64,000 nt of DNA from an uncultured Draconibacterium sp. (GTDB lineage Bacteria; Bacteroidota; Bacteroidia; Bacteroidales; Prolixibacteraceae), in assembly GCF_963676735.1 (NCBI RefSeq), contig NZ_OY781464.1, positions 4,993,001 to 5,057,000 of the forward strand, read 5' to 3'. The notes beneath the pieces were generated by a model, which was given only the letters and a program-made list of their open reading frames with translations, did not search any database and was not told where the DNA came from. Below are positions 24,228 through 34,336 of the stretch, one piece after another. Both the position numbers and the translations under genes were made by a program. Positions within the stretch are counted from its first letter, which is position 1. Each line of letters starts with the position of its first letter.

Positions 24228-27200
24228 ATGGTACCTTTTACGCATTTACACGTACACTCGCAGTACTCAATTTTAGATGGGGCGGCCAGCATTAGCGACC
24301 TGGTAAACAAAGCAAAAGAAGATGAAATGCCGGCTTTGGCTTTAACCGATCATGGAACCATGTTCGGCATTAAAGAGTTTCATGCAGCCTGTTCAAAAGC
24401 TGAAATTAAACCAATTTTAGGCTGCGAAACTTATGTGGCTGCACGGTCAATCAACAGTAAAAGTGATAAGGTCGATCGCTCGGGACATCACCTGATACTT
24501 CTCGCAAAGAATCGAACCGGGTACCGTAATCTGATTAAGCTGATATCGGTAGCCAACACCTCCGGGTTTTACTACAAACCGCGAATTGACAAGGAGTTGC
24601 TCGAGAAACACCATGAGGGATTAATCGCATCGTCGGCTTGTTTGGGGGGAGAGATTCCGCAACTACTGATGGCCAACCACATGAAAGATGCTGAAGAAGC
24701 TATTTTGTGGTATAAAAATTTATTTGGCGATGATTATTACCTGGAGTTAATGCGGCATCCGGCACAATCGCAGCGCGAACGCGAAGAAGTGTACGACTGG
24801 CAGGTAAAAGTAAATAAGCTGCTGGTTCCGTTAGCTAAAAAGATGGGTGTTAAATTAATTGCCACCAACGATATTCACTTTACAAACGAGGCAGACGCCG
24901 AAGCACACGACCTGCTGATTTGTTTAAATACAGGGAAGGATTTTGATGATCCGAACCGCATGCGTTACACCAAGCAAGAGTGGTTTAAAACCCAGGCCGA
25001 AATGAATCAGCTGTTTAGCGACCTGCCGGAGGCATTGGCTAACACCAACGAAATTGCAGAAAAAGTTGAAACATTCGAATTAAACTCGGCACCTATTATG
25101 CCGGTGTTCCCAATACCCGAAGAAATTGGGACTGAGGAAAGTTTTAAAGAAAAATATTCGGAAGCTGACTTACGCGAGGAATTTGGCGATTCGGCATTTG
25201 AACGTCTTGGCGGTTATGAAAAAGTAATCCGTGTAAAACTCGAATCGGCATTTTTAGAACACCTTACCTTCGAAGGGGCAAAGGAAAGGTATGGCGATCC
25301 GCTTGAAAAAAGTGTGGAGGACCGGCTGATTTTCGAGCTGAATACCATTAAAACGATGGGCTATCCGGGATACTTCCTGATTACGCAGGATTTTATCAAC
25401 TGGGCCAAAGACAATGGAGTAATCGTTGGGCCCGGACGTGGCTCGGCCGCCGGTGCCGCTGTTTCGTATTGCGCAGGTATCACTAATATCGACCCTATTA
25501 AATACGACTTGCTTTTCGAGCGTTTCCTGAATCCCGATCGGATATCGCTTCCCGATGTTGATATTGATTTTGATGACGATGGAAGACAATTGGTACTGGA
25601 ATACGTGACCAACAAATACGGACAGGATAAAGTAGCACACATCTGTACCTTCGGAACCATGGCCACCAAATCCTCCATAAGAGATGTGGCGCGGGTATTA
25701 AAACTGCCATTGCCCGAGGCCGACAGGTTGGCAAAACTGGTGCCCGATGCGCCAAAAATGAGCTTTAAAAAAGCCTTTAAAGAAAGCAACGAACTGGCGC
25801 AGGAAAAGAATTCGCCGGTAGAGCTGGTGGTTGATACGCTTAACTATGCCGAAAAGCTGGAAGGTTCGGTGCGGAATACCGGTGTACACGCCTGCGGAAT
25901 TCTAATTAGTCGCGATACGCTAACCGACCATATTCCGTTGATGCCCACCAAAGACGAAGAGCATTTGCTGACAACTCAGTACGATGGCCGCTTTGTAGAA
26001 GATATCGGGTTGCTGAAAATGGATTTCCTGGGACTAAAAACATTATCAATCATTAAAGAATGTCTCGAGAATATCCGTCTGTCAAAAGGGATTGAGATTG
26101 ATATAAACGATATTCCGCTGGATGATACCACAACTTTTGAGCTCTTTAGCCACGGTGAAACTACTGCCATTTTTCAGTTTGAATCGGACGGAATGAAAAA
26201 GCACCTGCGCGATTTGAAACCAAACCGTTTTGAAGACCTGGTGGCAATGAATGCACTGTATCGTCCGGGACCAATGGAATACATTCCCGATTATATTGCC
26301 CGTAAACATGGCAAACAAAAAGTAGATTACGATGTGCCCATGATGGAAAAGTACCTTAGTGATACCTATGGTATTACCGTTTTCCAGGAACAGGTGATGT
26401 TACTCTCGCGCTTGTTAGCCGGGTTTACACGCGGCGACTCGGATACCCTGCGAAAGGCAATGGGTAAAAAGATTATGGCTGTAATGAATAAACTAAAAGT
26501 AAAGTTTGTTGACGGCTGTAAGGCAAACCGGCAATTTGTTGACGAATGCAAAAACAAAGGCAAAACAACCGACGAGGTAATTGAAAAAATCTGGAAAGAC
26601 TGGGAAGCATTTGCCTCGTACGCTTTTAATAAATCGCACTCGGTATGTTATGCATACATTGCTTACCAAACTGGCTATTTAAAAGCACATTACCCCGCAG
26701 AGTTTATGGCTGCCAACCTTAGCCGAAACCTGAACAATATTACCGATATTACCAAGCTGATGACCGAGTGCAAGCGCATGAAACTTAATGTGTTGGGCCC
26801 TGATGTAAATGAAAGTTTTATCAAGTTTACTGCCAATAAAATTGGTGATATCCGTTTTGGAATGGGGGCAATTAAAGGCGTGGGAGCCGGTGCTGTCCAA
26901 AATATTATTGATGTGCGAAAGGAGCAAGGTGAATTTAAAACCATTTACGACCTGGTGGAGAACATAAGCCTGCAAACCGTAAACAAAAAGAACCTTGAGG
27001 CCCTGGCAATGGCCGGTGCTTTTGATAACCTGCAGGGATTAACCCGTAGCTGCTTTTTTGCCGGAGAACATGAAAATGATGATACCAACTTTATCGAGAA
27101 ATTAATTAAATACGGTAATCGCATACAACTAGAGGCACAAAGTGCTCAGCAAAGCTTGTTTGGGGGCATGGGCGCAGCGCAGGATATACAAAAACCTCCG

Positions 27201-27875
27201 GTGCCCAAGGTGGATGAATGGGCCAAGCTAATACTGCTCGAAAAAGAAAAGAACCTGATTGGTATTTACCTTACCGCCCATCCACTTGATGATTATAAAT
27301 TGGAGATTACCAATTTTTGCTCCAAAGATGTAGCCCTAAAAGACCTGAACAACGACATCTCGAAGTACAAGGAGAAAGATTTTACTTTTGGCGGAATGGT
27401 AACTGCTGCGCGCGAAGGACAATCGAAAAACGGAAATATGTATGCTGTGATGACCCTGTCTGACTACACCGACTCAAAAGAACTTTTCTTTTTTGGTAAC
27501 GACTATGTAAACTTTAGTAAGTATTGCAAAGTGGGAATTTTTATCATGGTTAAAGGCTCGGTAAAACAACGGTTCAATAGCGATTTTTACGAATTTAAAG
27601 TGAATAAAATTGAACTGCTCGACGATGTTCGCGAGAATTACATAAAAAGTATAACCATAAATATTCCGCTTAAAGCTCTGAATGAGAGCCTGGTAAAACA
27701 AATTGATAATTTGTCAAAAGAGTACAAAGGCAAGGCCTTGTTAAAGTTTAATGTTTTCGATCCGGAAAACAATATGCACATTGAAATGTTTTCAAGAACA
27801 ACACGGGTAAATCCTTTGGATAGTTTTCTGAACTTTTTTGACCAACAGGCCGAAATGAGTTACAGAATTAATTAG
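24228..27875 (+). CDS. dnaE: DNA polymerase III alpha subunit
   Basis: 1215 residues. The PHP domain comes first (HLHVHSQYSILDG, residues 6-18). The polymerase core follows with VGPGRGSAAGAAVSY near 400-414 and the catalytic acidic motif PDVDIDFDDDGR at about 442-453. The segment RPGPMEYIPDY is near 680. A helix-hairpin-helix region lies near 880-950, and an OB-fold domain (about 1040-1120) recognises template. This is the replicative polymerase catalytic subunit of DnaE1 type. It has its own start after the HIT terminator and is followed by trxA after 42 bases. Confidence 0.97.
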   Translation: MVPFTHLHVHSQYSILDGAASISDLVNKAKEDEMPALALTDHGTMFGIKEFHAACSKAEIKPILGCETYVAARSINSKSDKVDRSGHHLILLAKNRTGYRNLIKLISVANTSGFYYKPRIDKELLEKHHEGLIASSACLGGEIPQLLMANHMKDAEEAILWYKNLFGDDYYLELMRHPAQSQREREEVYDWQVKVNKLLVPLAKKMGVKLIATNDIHFTNEADAEAHDLLICLNTGKDFDDPNRMRYTKQEWFKTQAEMNQLFSDLPEALANTNEIAEKVETFELNSAPIMPVFPIPEEIGTEESFKEKYSEADLREEFGDSAFERLGGYEKVIRVKLESAFLEHLTFEGAKERYGDPLEKSVEDRLIFELNTIKTMGYPGYFLITQDFINWAKDNGVIVGPGRGSAAGAAVSYCAGITNIDPIKYDLLFERFLNPDRISLPDVDIDFDDDGRQLVLEYVTNKYGQDKVAHICTFGTMATKSSIRDVARVLKLPLPEADRLAKLVPDAPKMSFKKAFKESNELAQEKNSPVELVVDTLNYAEKLEGSVRNTGVHACGILISRDTLTDHIPLMPTKDEEHLLTTQYDGRFVEDIGLLKMDFLGLKTLSIIKECLENIRLSKGIEIDINDIPLDDTTTFELFSHGETTAIFQFESDGMKKHLRDLKPNRFEDLVAMNALYRPGPMEYIPDYIARKHGKQKVDYDVPMMEKYLSDTYGITVFQEQVMLLSRLLAGFTRGDSDTLRKAMGKKIMAVMNKLKVKFVDGCKANRQFVDECKNKGKTTDEVIEKIWKDWEAFASYAFNKSHSVCYAYIAYQTGYLKAHYPAEFMAANLSRNLNNITDITKLMTECKRMKLNVLGPDVNESFIKFTANKIGDIRFGMGAIKGVGAGAVQNIIDVRKEQGEFKTIYDLVENISLQTVNKKNLEALAMAGAFDNLQGLTRSCFFAGEHENDDTNFIEKLIKYGNRIQLEAQSAQQSLFGGMGAAQDIQKPPVPKVDEWAKLILLEKEKNLIGIYLTAHPLDDYKLEITNFCSKDVALKDLNNDISKYKEKDFTFGGMVTAAREGQSKNGNMYAVMTLSDYTDSKELFFFGNDYVNFSKYCKVGIFIMVKGSVKQRFNSDFYEFKVNKIELLDDVRENYIKSITINIPLKALNESLVKQIDNLSKEYKGKALLKFNVFDPENNMHIEMFSRTTRVNPLDSFLNFFDQQAEMSYRIN

Positions 27876-27917
27876 ATTTGTGAATCAAACGACATACAAC
27901 AATAAAAAGATTTTAAT

Positions 27918-28235
27918 ATGGCTTTAGAAATTACAGATGCCAATTTTGAAGAATTGGTAATGAATTCAGACAAACCGGTAATGATCGACTTTTGGGCAGT
28001 ATGGTGTGGCCCTTGTAGAATGATTGCTCCGATTGTTGAAGAAATGGCTGCCGAATACGACGGCAAAGCAGTGATTGGCAAAGTTGATGTTGACAACAAC
28101 GGAGAGGTTGCAGCAAAGTATGGAATCAGAAATATTCCAACAGTATTGTTTGTTAAAAACGGTGAAGTTGTAGACAAACAGGTTGGCGCAGCTCCAAAAC
28201 AAGCCTTTGTTGATAAGCTGGAAGCGCTGCTGTAA
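27918..28235 (+). CDS. trxA: thioredoxin
   Basis: 105 residues, a complete classical thioredoxin with the redox motif WCGPC (29-33), the buried Asp24 and the cis-proline loop RNIPTVLFVKNG. No signal peptide, so it is cytoplasmic. It reduces protein disulfides and is regenerated by thioredoxin reductase, which is not in this window. It may be read from the dnaE transcript or its own start. Confidence 0.96.
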   Translation: MALEITDANFEELVMNSDKPVMIDFWAVWCGPCRMIAPIVEEMAAEYDGKAVIGKVDVDNNGEVAAKYGIRNIPTVLFVKNGEVVDKQVGAAPKQAFVDKLEALL

Positions 28236-28249
28236 TAGTTCTGTAAATT

Positions 28250-28330
28250 AAAACTGTCATTTCTGGTAGTTGGAAGAAGAATGTAGCGATTAAAAATTCT
28301 GCATTTGCTGGCTACGGGGATGACAGTTTT
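28250..28330 (+). repeat. long inverted repeat after trxA, probable terminator or small dispersed repeat
   Basis: AAAACTGTCAT (28250-28260) pairs perfectly with ATGACAGTTTT (28320-28330), and GTAGC/GCTAC (28283-28287/28311-28315) can pair inside the loop. The right arm runs into TTTATTTTTTT. It can terminate trxA transcription. The TGTCAT...ATGACA ends also recall short repeats scattered in Bacteroidota genomes. Confidence 0.65.
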
Positions 28331-28344
28331 TATTTTTTTGATTT

Positions 28345-29274
28345 GTGAAGAATATATTCGACATAGAACAATTTCATCGTTTTGATAACCTCGGACTGGT
28401 GGCCCGGCAGGTAGTTGAAGGATTTATTACTGGTTTGCACCGCAGTCCGTTTCATGGTTTCTCGGTTGAATTTGCCGAACACCGTCTCTACAATCAGGGC
28501 GAATCAACCAAGCATGTGGATTGGAAGCTGTTTGCACGCACCGACAAGCTTTTCGTTAAACAATACGAAGAGGAAACCAACCTGCGATGTCAATTGGTAG
28601 TCGATACCTCCTCATCCATGTTATTCCCCTATTCAAAAGGGAAAAAGCATTTGCAAAACAAATTGGCCTTTTCGGTTTACACCGCAGCTGCACTCATTTA
28701 CTTAATGCGTAAACAGCGCGATGCCGTTGGACTTACCCTTTTTTCCGACGAAATCGAGTTCCACTCTTCGCCCCGCATATCGTCGGTAAACGCCGAGGTG
28801 ATGTATGGAAAACTATCGGAGCTTATTCAGCCCGAAAATGCCAGTTTGCGAAAAACCACCAATACCACACAGGTACTGCACCAAATTGCAGAAAACATTC
28901 ACAAACGGTCGCTGGTTATTATTTTTAGCGACATGCTCGACAGCTCGAAAAACGAGGAGTTGTTTTCGGCACTGCAACACCTGCGTTACAACAAACACGA
29001 GGTTATTCTTTTTCATGTAACCGATCATGAACTCGAGAGGGAGTTTGACTTTGGAAACCGGCCACATAAATTTGTGGATTTGGAAAGTGGCCAGGTTGTA
29101 AAGTTTAATCCGTGGGAAGTAAAACAGCACTATACCGATACGGTAAACCAATATTTTGAAGATTTAAAAGTAAAGTGCGGGCAATACCAGATTGACCTTG
29201 CAGAAGCTGACATTAACAAAGATTTTAATGATGTACTCTTTTCGTACCTGGTAAAACGTAAAAAATTGTTCTGA
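28345..29274 (+). CDS. DUF58 domain protein
   Basis: 309 residues from a GTG at 28345. The DUF58 signature ESTKHVDWKLFARTDKLFVKQ (about 53-73) is intact and is followed by a von Willebrand A-like segment with DTSSSM (87-92). DUF58 proteins usually accompany MoxR ATPases and VWA/BatA proteins in chaperone-like systems at the membrane. Here no MoxR or Bat genes are adjacent, so this may be a stand-alone copy. The next gene, yifB, is on the same strand after 65 bases. Confidence 0.85.
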   Translation: MKNIFDIEQFHRFDNLGLVARQVVEGFITGLHRSPFHGFSVEFAEHRLYNQGESTKHVDWKLFARTDKLFVKQYEEETNLRCQLVVDTSSSMLFPYSKGKKHLQNKLAFSVYTAAALIYLMRKQRDAVGLTLFSDEIEFHSSPRISSVNAEVMYGKLSELIQPENASLRKTTNTTQVLHQIAENIHKRSLVIIFSDMLDSSKNEELFSALQHLRYNKHEVILFHVTDHELEREFDFGNRPHKFVDLESGQVVKFNPWEVKQHYTDTVNQYFEDLKVKCGQYQIDLAEADINKDFNDVLFSYLVKRKKLF

Positions 29275-29339
29275 TTGCCAGTCTTTTAATTCTCCTCCCT
29301 TTTTGCTACATTTACTACTGTTAAACTAAATCCCCGTTT

Positions 29340-30878
29340 ATGTTAGTTAAAACCTTCGGAAGTGCAGTATTTGGAATCGATGCTACAACCATTACCATTG
29401 AAGTAGATGTAACCACCGGAATTAAATTCCTGCTTGTTGGCTTGCCCGACAGTGCTGTAAAAGAAAGTCAGCAACGAATTGAATCGGCCCTGCGTTTAAA
29501 TGGTTACAAATGGCCTAAAAAGAAAATCATTATCAATATGGCCCCTGCCGATATCCGGAAAGAAGGATCGGCTTATGATTTAACGTTGGCAGCAGCAGTT
29601 TTGGCGGCATCAGGTCAAATTAATTCAGAAAAACTGGCCAGGTATGTTTTAATGGGCGAACTTTCGCTTGATGGTACTTTACAACCTATAAAGGGGGTGT
29701 TGCCCATCGCAATAAATGCACGTAAAGAAGAGTTTGAAGGCCTTATTTTGCCCAAACAAAATGCACGCGAAGCCGCTGTAGTCGACCGGCTTAAAGTGTA
29801 TGGTGCCGAAAATATTACGGAAGTGATTGACTTTTTGAATGATGAAAGCAAACTTGAACAAATCGTTATTGATACCAGAGCCGAGTTTTACGCTCAAATA
29901 AATAATAACCCGCTCGATTTTGCAGACGTTAAAGGACAAGAGAATGTAAAACGCGCTCTGGAGATTGCAGCTGCAGGCTCGCATAACATCATTTTGGTTG
30001 GCCCACCCGGATCGGGAAAAACCATGTTGGCCAAACGAATACCGACGGTTTTGCCACCTTTTTCGTTAAAAGAAGCGCTGGAAACCACAAAAATTCATTC
30101 GGTTGCCGGCAAAATCGATAAAGAAACTGCGCTGATGACCCGCAGGCCATTCCGTTCGCCACACCACACTATTTCAGACGTAGCTTTGGTAGGTGGTGGA
30201 AATTATCCGCAACCCGGAGAAATTAGCCTGGCGCACAATGGCGTTTTGTTTTTAGATGAATTGCCCGAATTTAAACGAACAGTGCTGGAAGTTATGCGCC
30301 AACCGCTTGAAGACCGCAATATTACCATTTCGCGAGCCAGATTCTCGGTGGAGTATCCGGCAAGTTTTATGCTGGTTGCGTCAATGAATCCCTGTCCGTG
30401 TGGTTATTATAATCACCCTACTAAAGAGTGCGTTTGTGCCCCCGGTGTGGTGCAAAAGTACCTCAATAAAATTTCTGGGCCGCTACTCGATCGTATCGAT
30501 ATTCACCTTGAAGTAGTTCCCGTTCCGTTCAAAAAACTCTCTGAAATGGAATCATCGGAAAGTAGTGAAGCCGTTCGGGAAAGGGTGTTGGCTGCCCGAA
30601 AAATTCAGGAACAACGTTTTGAAACACATAAAGGCGTTTATGCCAATGCACAAATGAGTTCAAAACTCATACGCGAATATGTAGTGCTGGATAGCGAAAG
30701 TAACGAATTGATTAAAAATGCTATGGACCGACTGGGATTATCGGCTCGTGCCTACGATCGCATACTGAAAGTGTCGCGCACGATTGCCGACCTGGAGGGC
30801 GAAGAGCAGGTGCAGGCACATCACTTGTCAGAAGCTATTCATTACCGTAGCCTGGATCGGGAGAATTGGGGAGGGTAG
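29340..30878 (+). CDS. comM: YifB/ComM family Mg-chelatase-like AAA+ ATPase
   Basis: 512 residues. An N-terminal Lon-protease-like S5 fold (about 1-170) precedes the AAA+ domain with Walker A GPPGSGKT (221-228) and Walker B VLFLDE. A four-cysteine patch CPCGYYNHPTKECVCAP follows, then a C-terminal Mg-chelatase region. ComM in other bacteria is a branch-migrating helicase that helps natural transformation. The family name YifB is used where that role is untested, as here. Confidence 0.93.
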   Translation: MLVKTFGSAVFGIDATTITIEVDVTTGIKFLLVGLPDSAVKESQQRIESALRLNGYKWPKKKIIINMAPADIRKEGSAYDLTLAAAVLAASGQINSEKLARYVLMGELSLDGTLQPIKGVLPIAINARKEEFEGLILPKQNAREAAVVDRLKVYGAENITEVIDFLNDESKLEQIVIDTRAEFYAQINNNPLDFADVKGQENVKRALEIAAAGSHNIILVGPPGSGKTMLAKRIPTVLPPFSLKEALETTKIHSVAGKIDKETALMTRRPFRSPHHTISDVALVGGGNYPQPGEISLAHNGVLFLDELPEFKRTVLEVMRQPLEDRNITISRARFSVEYPASFMLVASMNPCPCGYYNHPTKECVCAPGVVQKYLNKISGPLLDRIDIHLEVVPVPFKKLSEMESSESSEAVRERVLAARKIQEQRFETHKGVYANAQMSSKLIREYVVLDSESNELIKNAMDRLGLSARAYDRILKVSRTIADLEGEEQVQAHHLSEAIHYRSLDRENWGG

Positions 30879-30966
30879 GCATCAACTATCGTGATGGTCG
30901 CAATCCAAATGAGACTCGCTGATTAGCCAAAAAACGCTGCTTCTACTTTTTCAGGCTTGCTTAATG

Positions 30967-30978
30967 AAGCCGCGGCTT
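30967..30978. repeat. 12-nt palindrome in the yifB-GH9 gap
   Basis: AAGCCGCGGCTT is a perfect palindrome in the 196-base gap upstream of the GH9 gene. A candidate -7 box, TAAATTTC, lies at 31033-31040. The palindrome could be an operator, but there is no second copy to support it. Confidence 0.35.
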
Positions 30979-31074
30979 GATTTATAATCGGTGCCCTAAA
31001 GTTGTAAAGAATATTGTCTTTTAAACAATAAGTAAATTTCGTATCTTCAAAGCCTAAATCAATACAACCATACC

Positions 31075-32706
31075 ATGAAAAAAACTGTCATTTTTATACT
31101 CTTTTTCTGGAGTAGTTTTTCCCTGGGTTTTGCACAAAGTATTCATATTAATTCGTTGGGGTTTTTAACTGATGGCCCCAAAACAGCTGCTATTCCGAAA
31201 TCCTGTACTTCATTTCAACTTGTTTCAGTTTCATCCGGAGAAATTGTTGTTGAAGGTAACGCTACAGGGCCAATTTTCCAGGAAGACGTTAATCAGGAAG
31301 TATGGAGAATTGATTTTTCCGATTTTCAAGAACCGGGAGAATATATACTGAAAGTACCCGGAGTTGGTCAAAGCCATGAATTTACCATTGCTACTGATGC
31401 TTTTAATTTTGCAGCCAAAACAAGTATGCGTGCCTTTTATTTATGGCGTTGCGGCATGGCTGTTAATGGTGAGTTTGGCGGAAACCACTACCACCAGGAG
31501 GCCTGCCATTTAAACGATGCTTACGAAGATTACATTGGCGATAAAGGTTCGAAGCGCGATGGTACAGGCGGTTGGCACGATGCCGGCGACCATGGAAAAT
31601 ATGTGGTAAATGCAGGAATAACAATGGGAGTATTGTTTTATGCCTGGGATCATTTTCATGCTGAATTGGAAAAAATGGATCTGGATATTCCGGAAACAGC
31701 ACCCGGTTTCCCCGATTTCCTGCAGGAATTGAAGTGGGAAACTGATTGGGTTTTAAAAATGCAGTACCCCGATGGTTCGGGCAGGGTTTCGCATAAACTA
31801 ACACGAAAAAACTTTTCAGGATTTATAATGGCCAGCGACGATCATGCCAAGCGATATTTTACCGAATGGAGTTCGGCGGCAACAGCTGATTTTGTTGCTA
31901 TTATGGCTATGGCAGCACGGCATTTTAAACCCTACGATGCGGCTTATGCCAAAAAATGTCTGGATGCCGCATGGGTAAGTTATCGTTTTCTGCAGAAAAA
32001 CACGGAGCATAAACGTTTTGACCAGGGTAAATTTTCAACCGGAGGCTACCAATCAGAAGATGCTGACGACCGACTGTGGGCAGCAGCAGAACTTTGGGAA
32101 ACTACAGGAGACGAAAGCTGCCTGGCTGATTTTGAAAAAAGGGCAGCGGAAATCAACTACGAAATACTTGAAAACTGGGATTGGCAAAATGTGTCGAATC
32201 TGGGCATGTATACCTATGCACTTTCGTTGCGCAAAGAAAAGAATTCCGAAACAGCATCATCCATAAAAAAGAATATTATCGCCAATGCCGATGCTTTAGT
32301 AAAAAAAGGTGAGACCGATGTGTATGGGCGTACACTCGGAGGCAGGTATTACTGGGGATGTAATGGAACTGTTGCCCGACAAACCGTAAATCTGCAGGTT
32401 GCCCATTTGCTTCAGCCGGATCCAAAATATAAAAACACAGCTATTGGAATTCTCGATCATATTTTCGGAAAGAATTATTACAATCGATCGTATGTAACCG
32501 GTTTGGGCATCAATCCGCCCATGCGCCCGCACGACCGCCGTTCGGGAGCTGATAAAATTGATGCTCCCTGGCCGGGATATCTTGTTGGTGGAGGACACTC
32601 GGCTACCGATTGGGTAGATGAACAGGCCTCTTACAGTAAAAACGAAATTGCCATTAACTGGCAGGCTGCCTTGGTATATGCATTGGCGGGTTTTGTTCAA
32701 TACTGA
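31075..32706 (+). CDS. glycoside hydrolase family 9 enzyme
   Basis: 543 residues with a signal peptide (1-21, cut after FAQ). An Ig-like CelD N-terminal domain (about 22-105) precedes the (alpha/alpha)6 catalytic domain. GTGGWHDAGDHGKY (163-176) carries the Asp169/Asp172 pair that activates the water. MRPHDRRSG (483-491) and NEIAINW (523-529) supply the His/Arg and the general acid Glu524. GH9 enzymes cut beta-1,4-glucans such as cellulose and mixed-linkage glucan, or act as exo-glucosaminidases. No SusC/SusD pair is nearby, so it is not in a classical utilisation locus. Exact substrate unknown. Confidence 0.9.
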   Translation: MKKTVIFILFFWSSFSLGFAQSIHINSLGFLTDGPKTAAIPKSCTSFQLVSVSSGEIVVEGNATGPIFQEDVNQEVWRIDFSDFQEPGEYILKVPGVGQSHEFTIATDAFNFAAKTSMRAFYLWRCGMAVNGEFGGNHYHQEACHLNDAYEDYIGDKGSKRDGTGGWHDAGDHGKYVVNAGITMGVLFYAWDHFHAELEKMDLDIPETAPGFPDFLQELKWETDWVLKMQYPDGSGRVSHKLTRKNFSGFIMASDDHAKRYFTEWSSAATADFVAIMAMAARHFKPYDAAYAKKCLDAAWVSYRFLQKNTEHKRFDQGKFSTGGYQSEDADDRLWAAAELWETTGDESCLADFEKRAAEINYEILENWDWQNVSNLGMYTYALSLRKEKNSETASSIKKNIIANADALVKKGETDVYGRTLGGRYYWGCNGTVARQTVNLQVAHLLQPDPKYKNTAIGILDHIFGKNYYNRSYVTGLGINPPMRPHDRRSGADKIDAPWPGYLVGGGHSATDWVDEQASYSKNEIAINWQAALVYALAGFVQY

Positions 32707-32785
32707 CTGCCAGCGTTTTTGTGTTGAATATTAGGTCGTTCTGCTAATTTCCGTTAATTTTAAAGAAATCAAAAATCAAGCACTT

Positions 32786-34252
32786 ATGGCACCATCAAAG
32801 TATCCTGTAACCCGACGAGATTTTATAAAAGTATCAGCAACAACAACGGCTGCAGTTTCTGCTATTTCGTTTGGTGGCTGTAATACCGAAAAACTGCCCG
32901 AGCCCATGAAACGTCCGTTTGGCAAGCTCGGGTTTAATGTCACTACCCTCGGGCTGGGCGGGCAGGCATCTATTCAGTGGACACCGGATGATGTTGATCC
33001 GGTTGCGATAATTTTAAAAGCCTTTTCACTTGGCATAAATTATTTTGACACCTCAAACCTGTACCAGGAAAGCCAACTCAATTTTAATAAAGCTTTTAAA
33101 AAGCTAAACCTTATTCCGGGAGAAGAAGCTTATGATGAAAACTTGCGGAAATCTATTTGGTTAACCAGCAAAACAGCCATGCGATGGGGAAAACCCGGTT
33201 GGCCCGAACGCGATGGTGTGCGCAACTGGAGTCAGGGCGAAAATGTAAAGTGTGCCGTTGATGATGTAAAACGAACATTAACACAGGTTTTTGGCGATGG
33301 AAAAGGCAATTATCCAGAAGGAGCCTACCTGGATATGGTATTGTGCCATACCCTTCACAACACCGAAGAGGTAGATGTACTTTACCTGGGATTGGAAACG
33401 CCACTCGATCCGGATAGTAACTTTGGAGCACTGGTGGCACTGCGCGATTTGCGCGATGGAACAAACCTGACAGGGATGAATCCTAAAAACGAAAAACTAA
33501 TCCGGCACATAGGCTTTTCGGGGCACGCCAATCCTCCGGCAATGATGGAGATGATTCAGCGTGACGAATTCGGAATTTTAGATGGTATGCTGGTGGCCAT
33601 TAACGCCAACGATAAAACAAAAATGAATATGCAACACAATGTAATTCCGGTTGCGGCTGCCAAAGGAATGGGTATAATAGGGATGAAAGTTTTTGCCGAT
33701 GCCGCTATGTATCATAAAGAGCCGCGGTGGTCGCAAACCCCCGACGATGTTTTTCGGAAAGTAGGTTCGCCTGAACTACCCAGTAAACCATTAATTGAGT
33801 ATTCGTTAACAACGCCGGGTGTGCATACCCTGATTATTGGTATCGGACAGATTGATGATGACCCTGTAAAGTGCCAGTTGGTGCAAAATTTTTATGCCGC
33901 GCAGATTGAGACAGACGGGATGAGTGCGGACGAAAGAAAACGCATTGAACAACAGGCCAATAAAGTAAAGCCGGAAAGTAATTATTTTCAGGCATTGGAC
34001 AAGAAACAACTGTCGACTCCTCAAAATGTACGCCAACAGAATGGAAAATTGGTATGGGATACCTCCATTGCCGCCGATGAGCCGATCTCGCATTACGAAA
34101 TTTTTCAGGATAAAAAACTAATTGGAAAAGTGGAGCATCACCCGCAAATTTTAAAAAGTAAACCTTTTAGTTTTGATTTAAAGACAAATGGAAAAATAAG
34201 TGTTGCTGCTGTTGATAAAGCCGGAAACAGAGCAGATTTTGAAATTGTTTAA
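32786..34252 (+). CDS. Tat-exported aldo/keto reductase with C-terminal domain
   Basis: 488 residues. The N-terminus has a twin-arginine signal (TRRDFIK, 9-15) with a short hydrophobic stretch, followed by FGGC (29-32), so it may be a Tat lipoprotein. The aldo/keto reductase barrel has the catalytic tetrad Asp88, Tyr93 (FDTSNLY), Lys129 (TSKTAM) and His188 (LCHTLH). An extra region at about 400-488 resembles a fibronectin III-like fold. It should reduce or oxidise carbonyls outside the cytoplasm with bound NADP(H); the physiological substrate is not evident. It follows the GH9 gene after 79 bases and may share its transcript. Confidence 0.85.
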   Translation: MAPSKYPVTRRDFIKVSATTTAAVSAISFGGCNTEKLPEPMKRPFGKLGFNVTTLGLGGQASIQWTPDDVDPVAIILKAFSLGINYFDTSNLYQESQLNFNKAFKKLNLIPGEEAYDENLRKSIWLTSKTAMRWGKPGWPERDGVRNWSQGENVKCAVDDVKRTLTQVFGDGKGNYPEGAYLDMVLCHTLHNTEEVDVLYLGLETPLDPDSNFGALVALRDLRDGTNLTGMNPKNEKLIRHIGFSGHANPPAMMEMIQRDEFGILDGMLVAINANDKTKMNMQHNVIPVAAAKGMGIIGMKVFADAAMYHKEPRWSQTPDDVFRKVGSPELPSKPLIEYSLTTPGVHTLIIGIGQIDDDPVKCQLVQNFYAAQIETDGMSADERKRIEQQANKVKPESNYFQALDKKQLSTPQNVRQQNGKLVWDTSIAADEPISHYEIFQDKKLIGKVEHHPQILKSKPFSFDLKTNGKISVAAVDKAGNRADFEIV

Positions 34253-34336
34253 TAAAAAATTAATTACATAATGCAGTTCAAATTTGAACTAATTTAGTTA
34301 CTATTGGTTTCAGAATAAAAACAAAAATTAACAATT

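Noticed and set aside
28345..29274. DUF58 gene as part of a MoxR/Bat system
   Set aside because: No MoxR, BatA or BatB genes adjoin it in this window.
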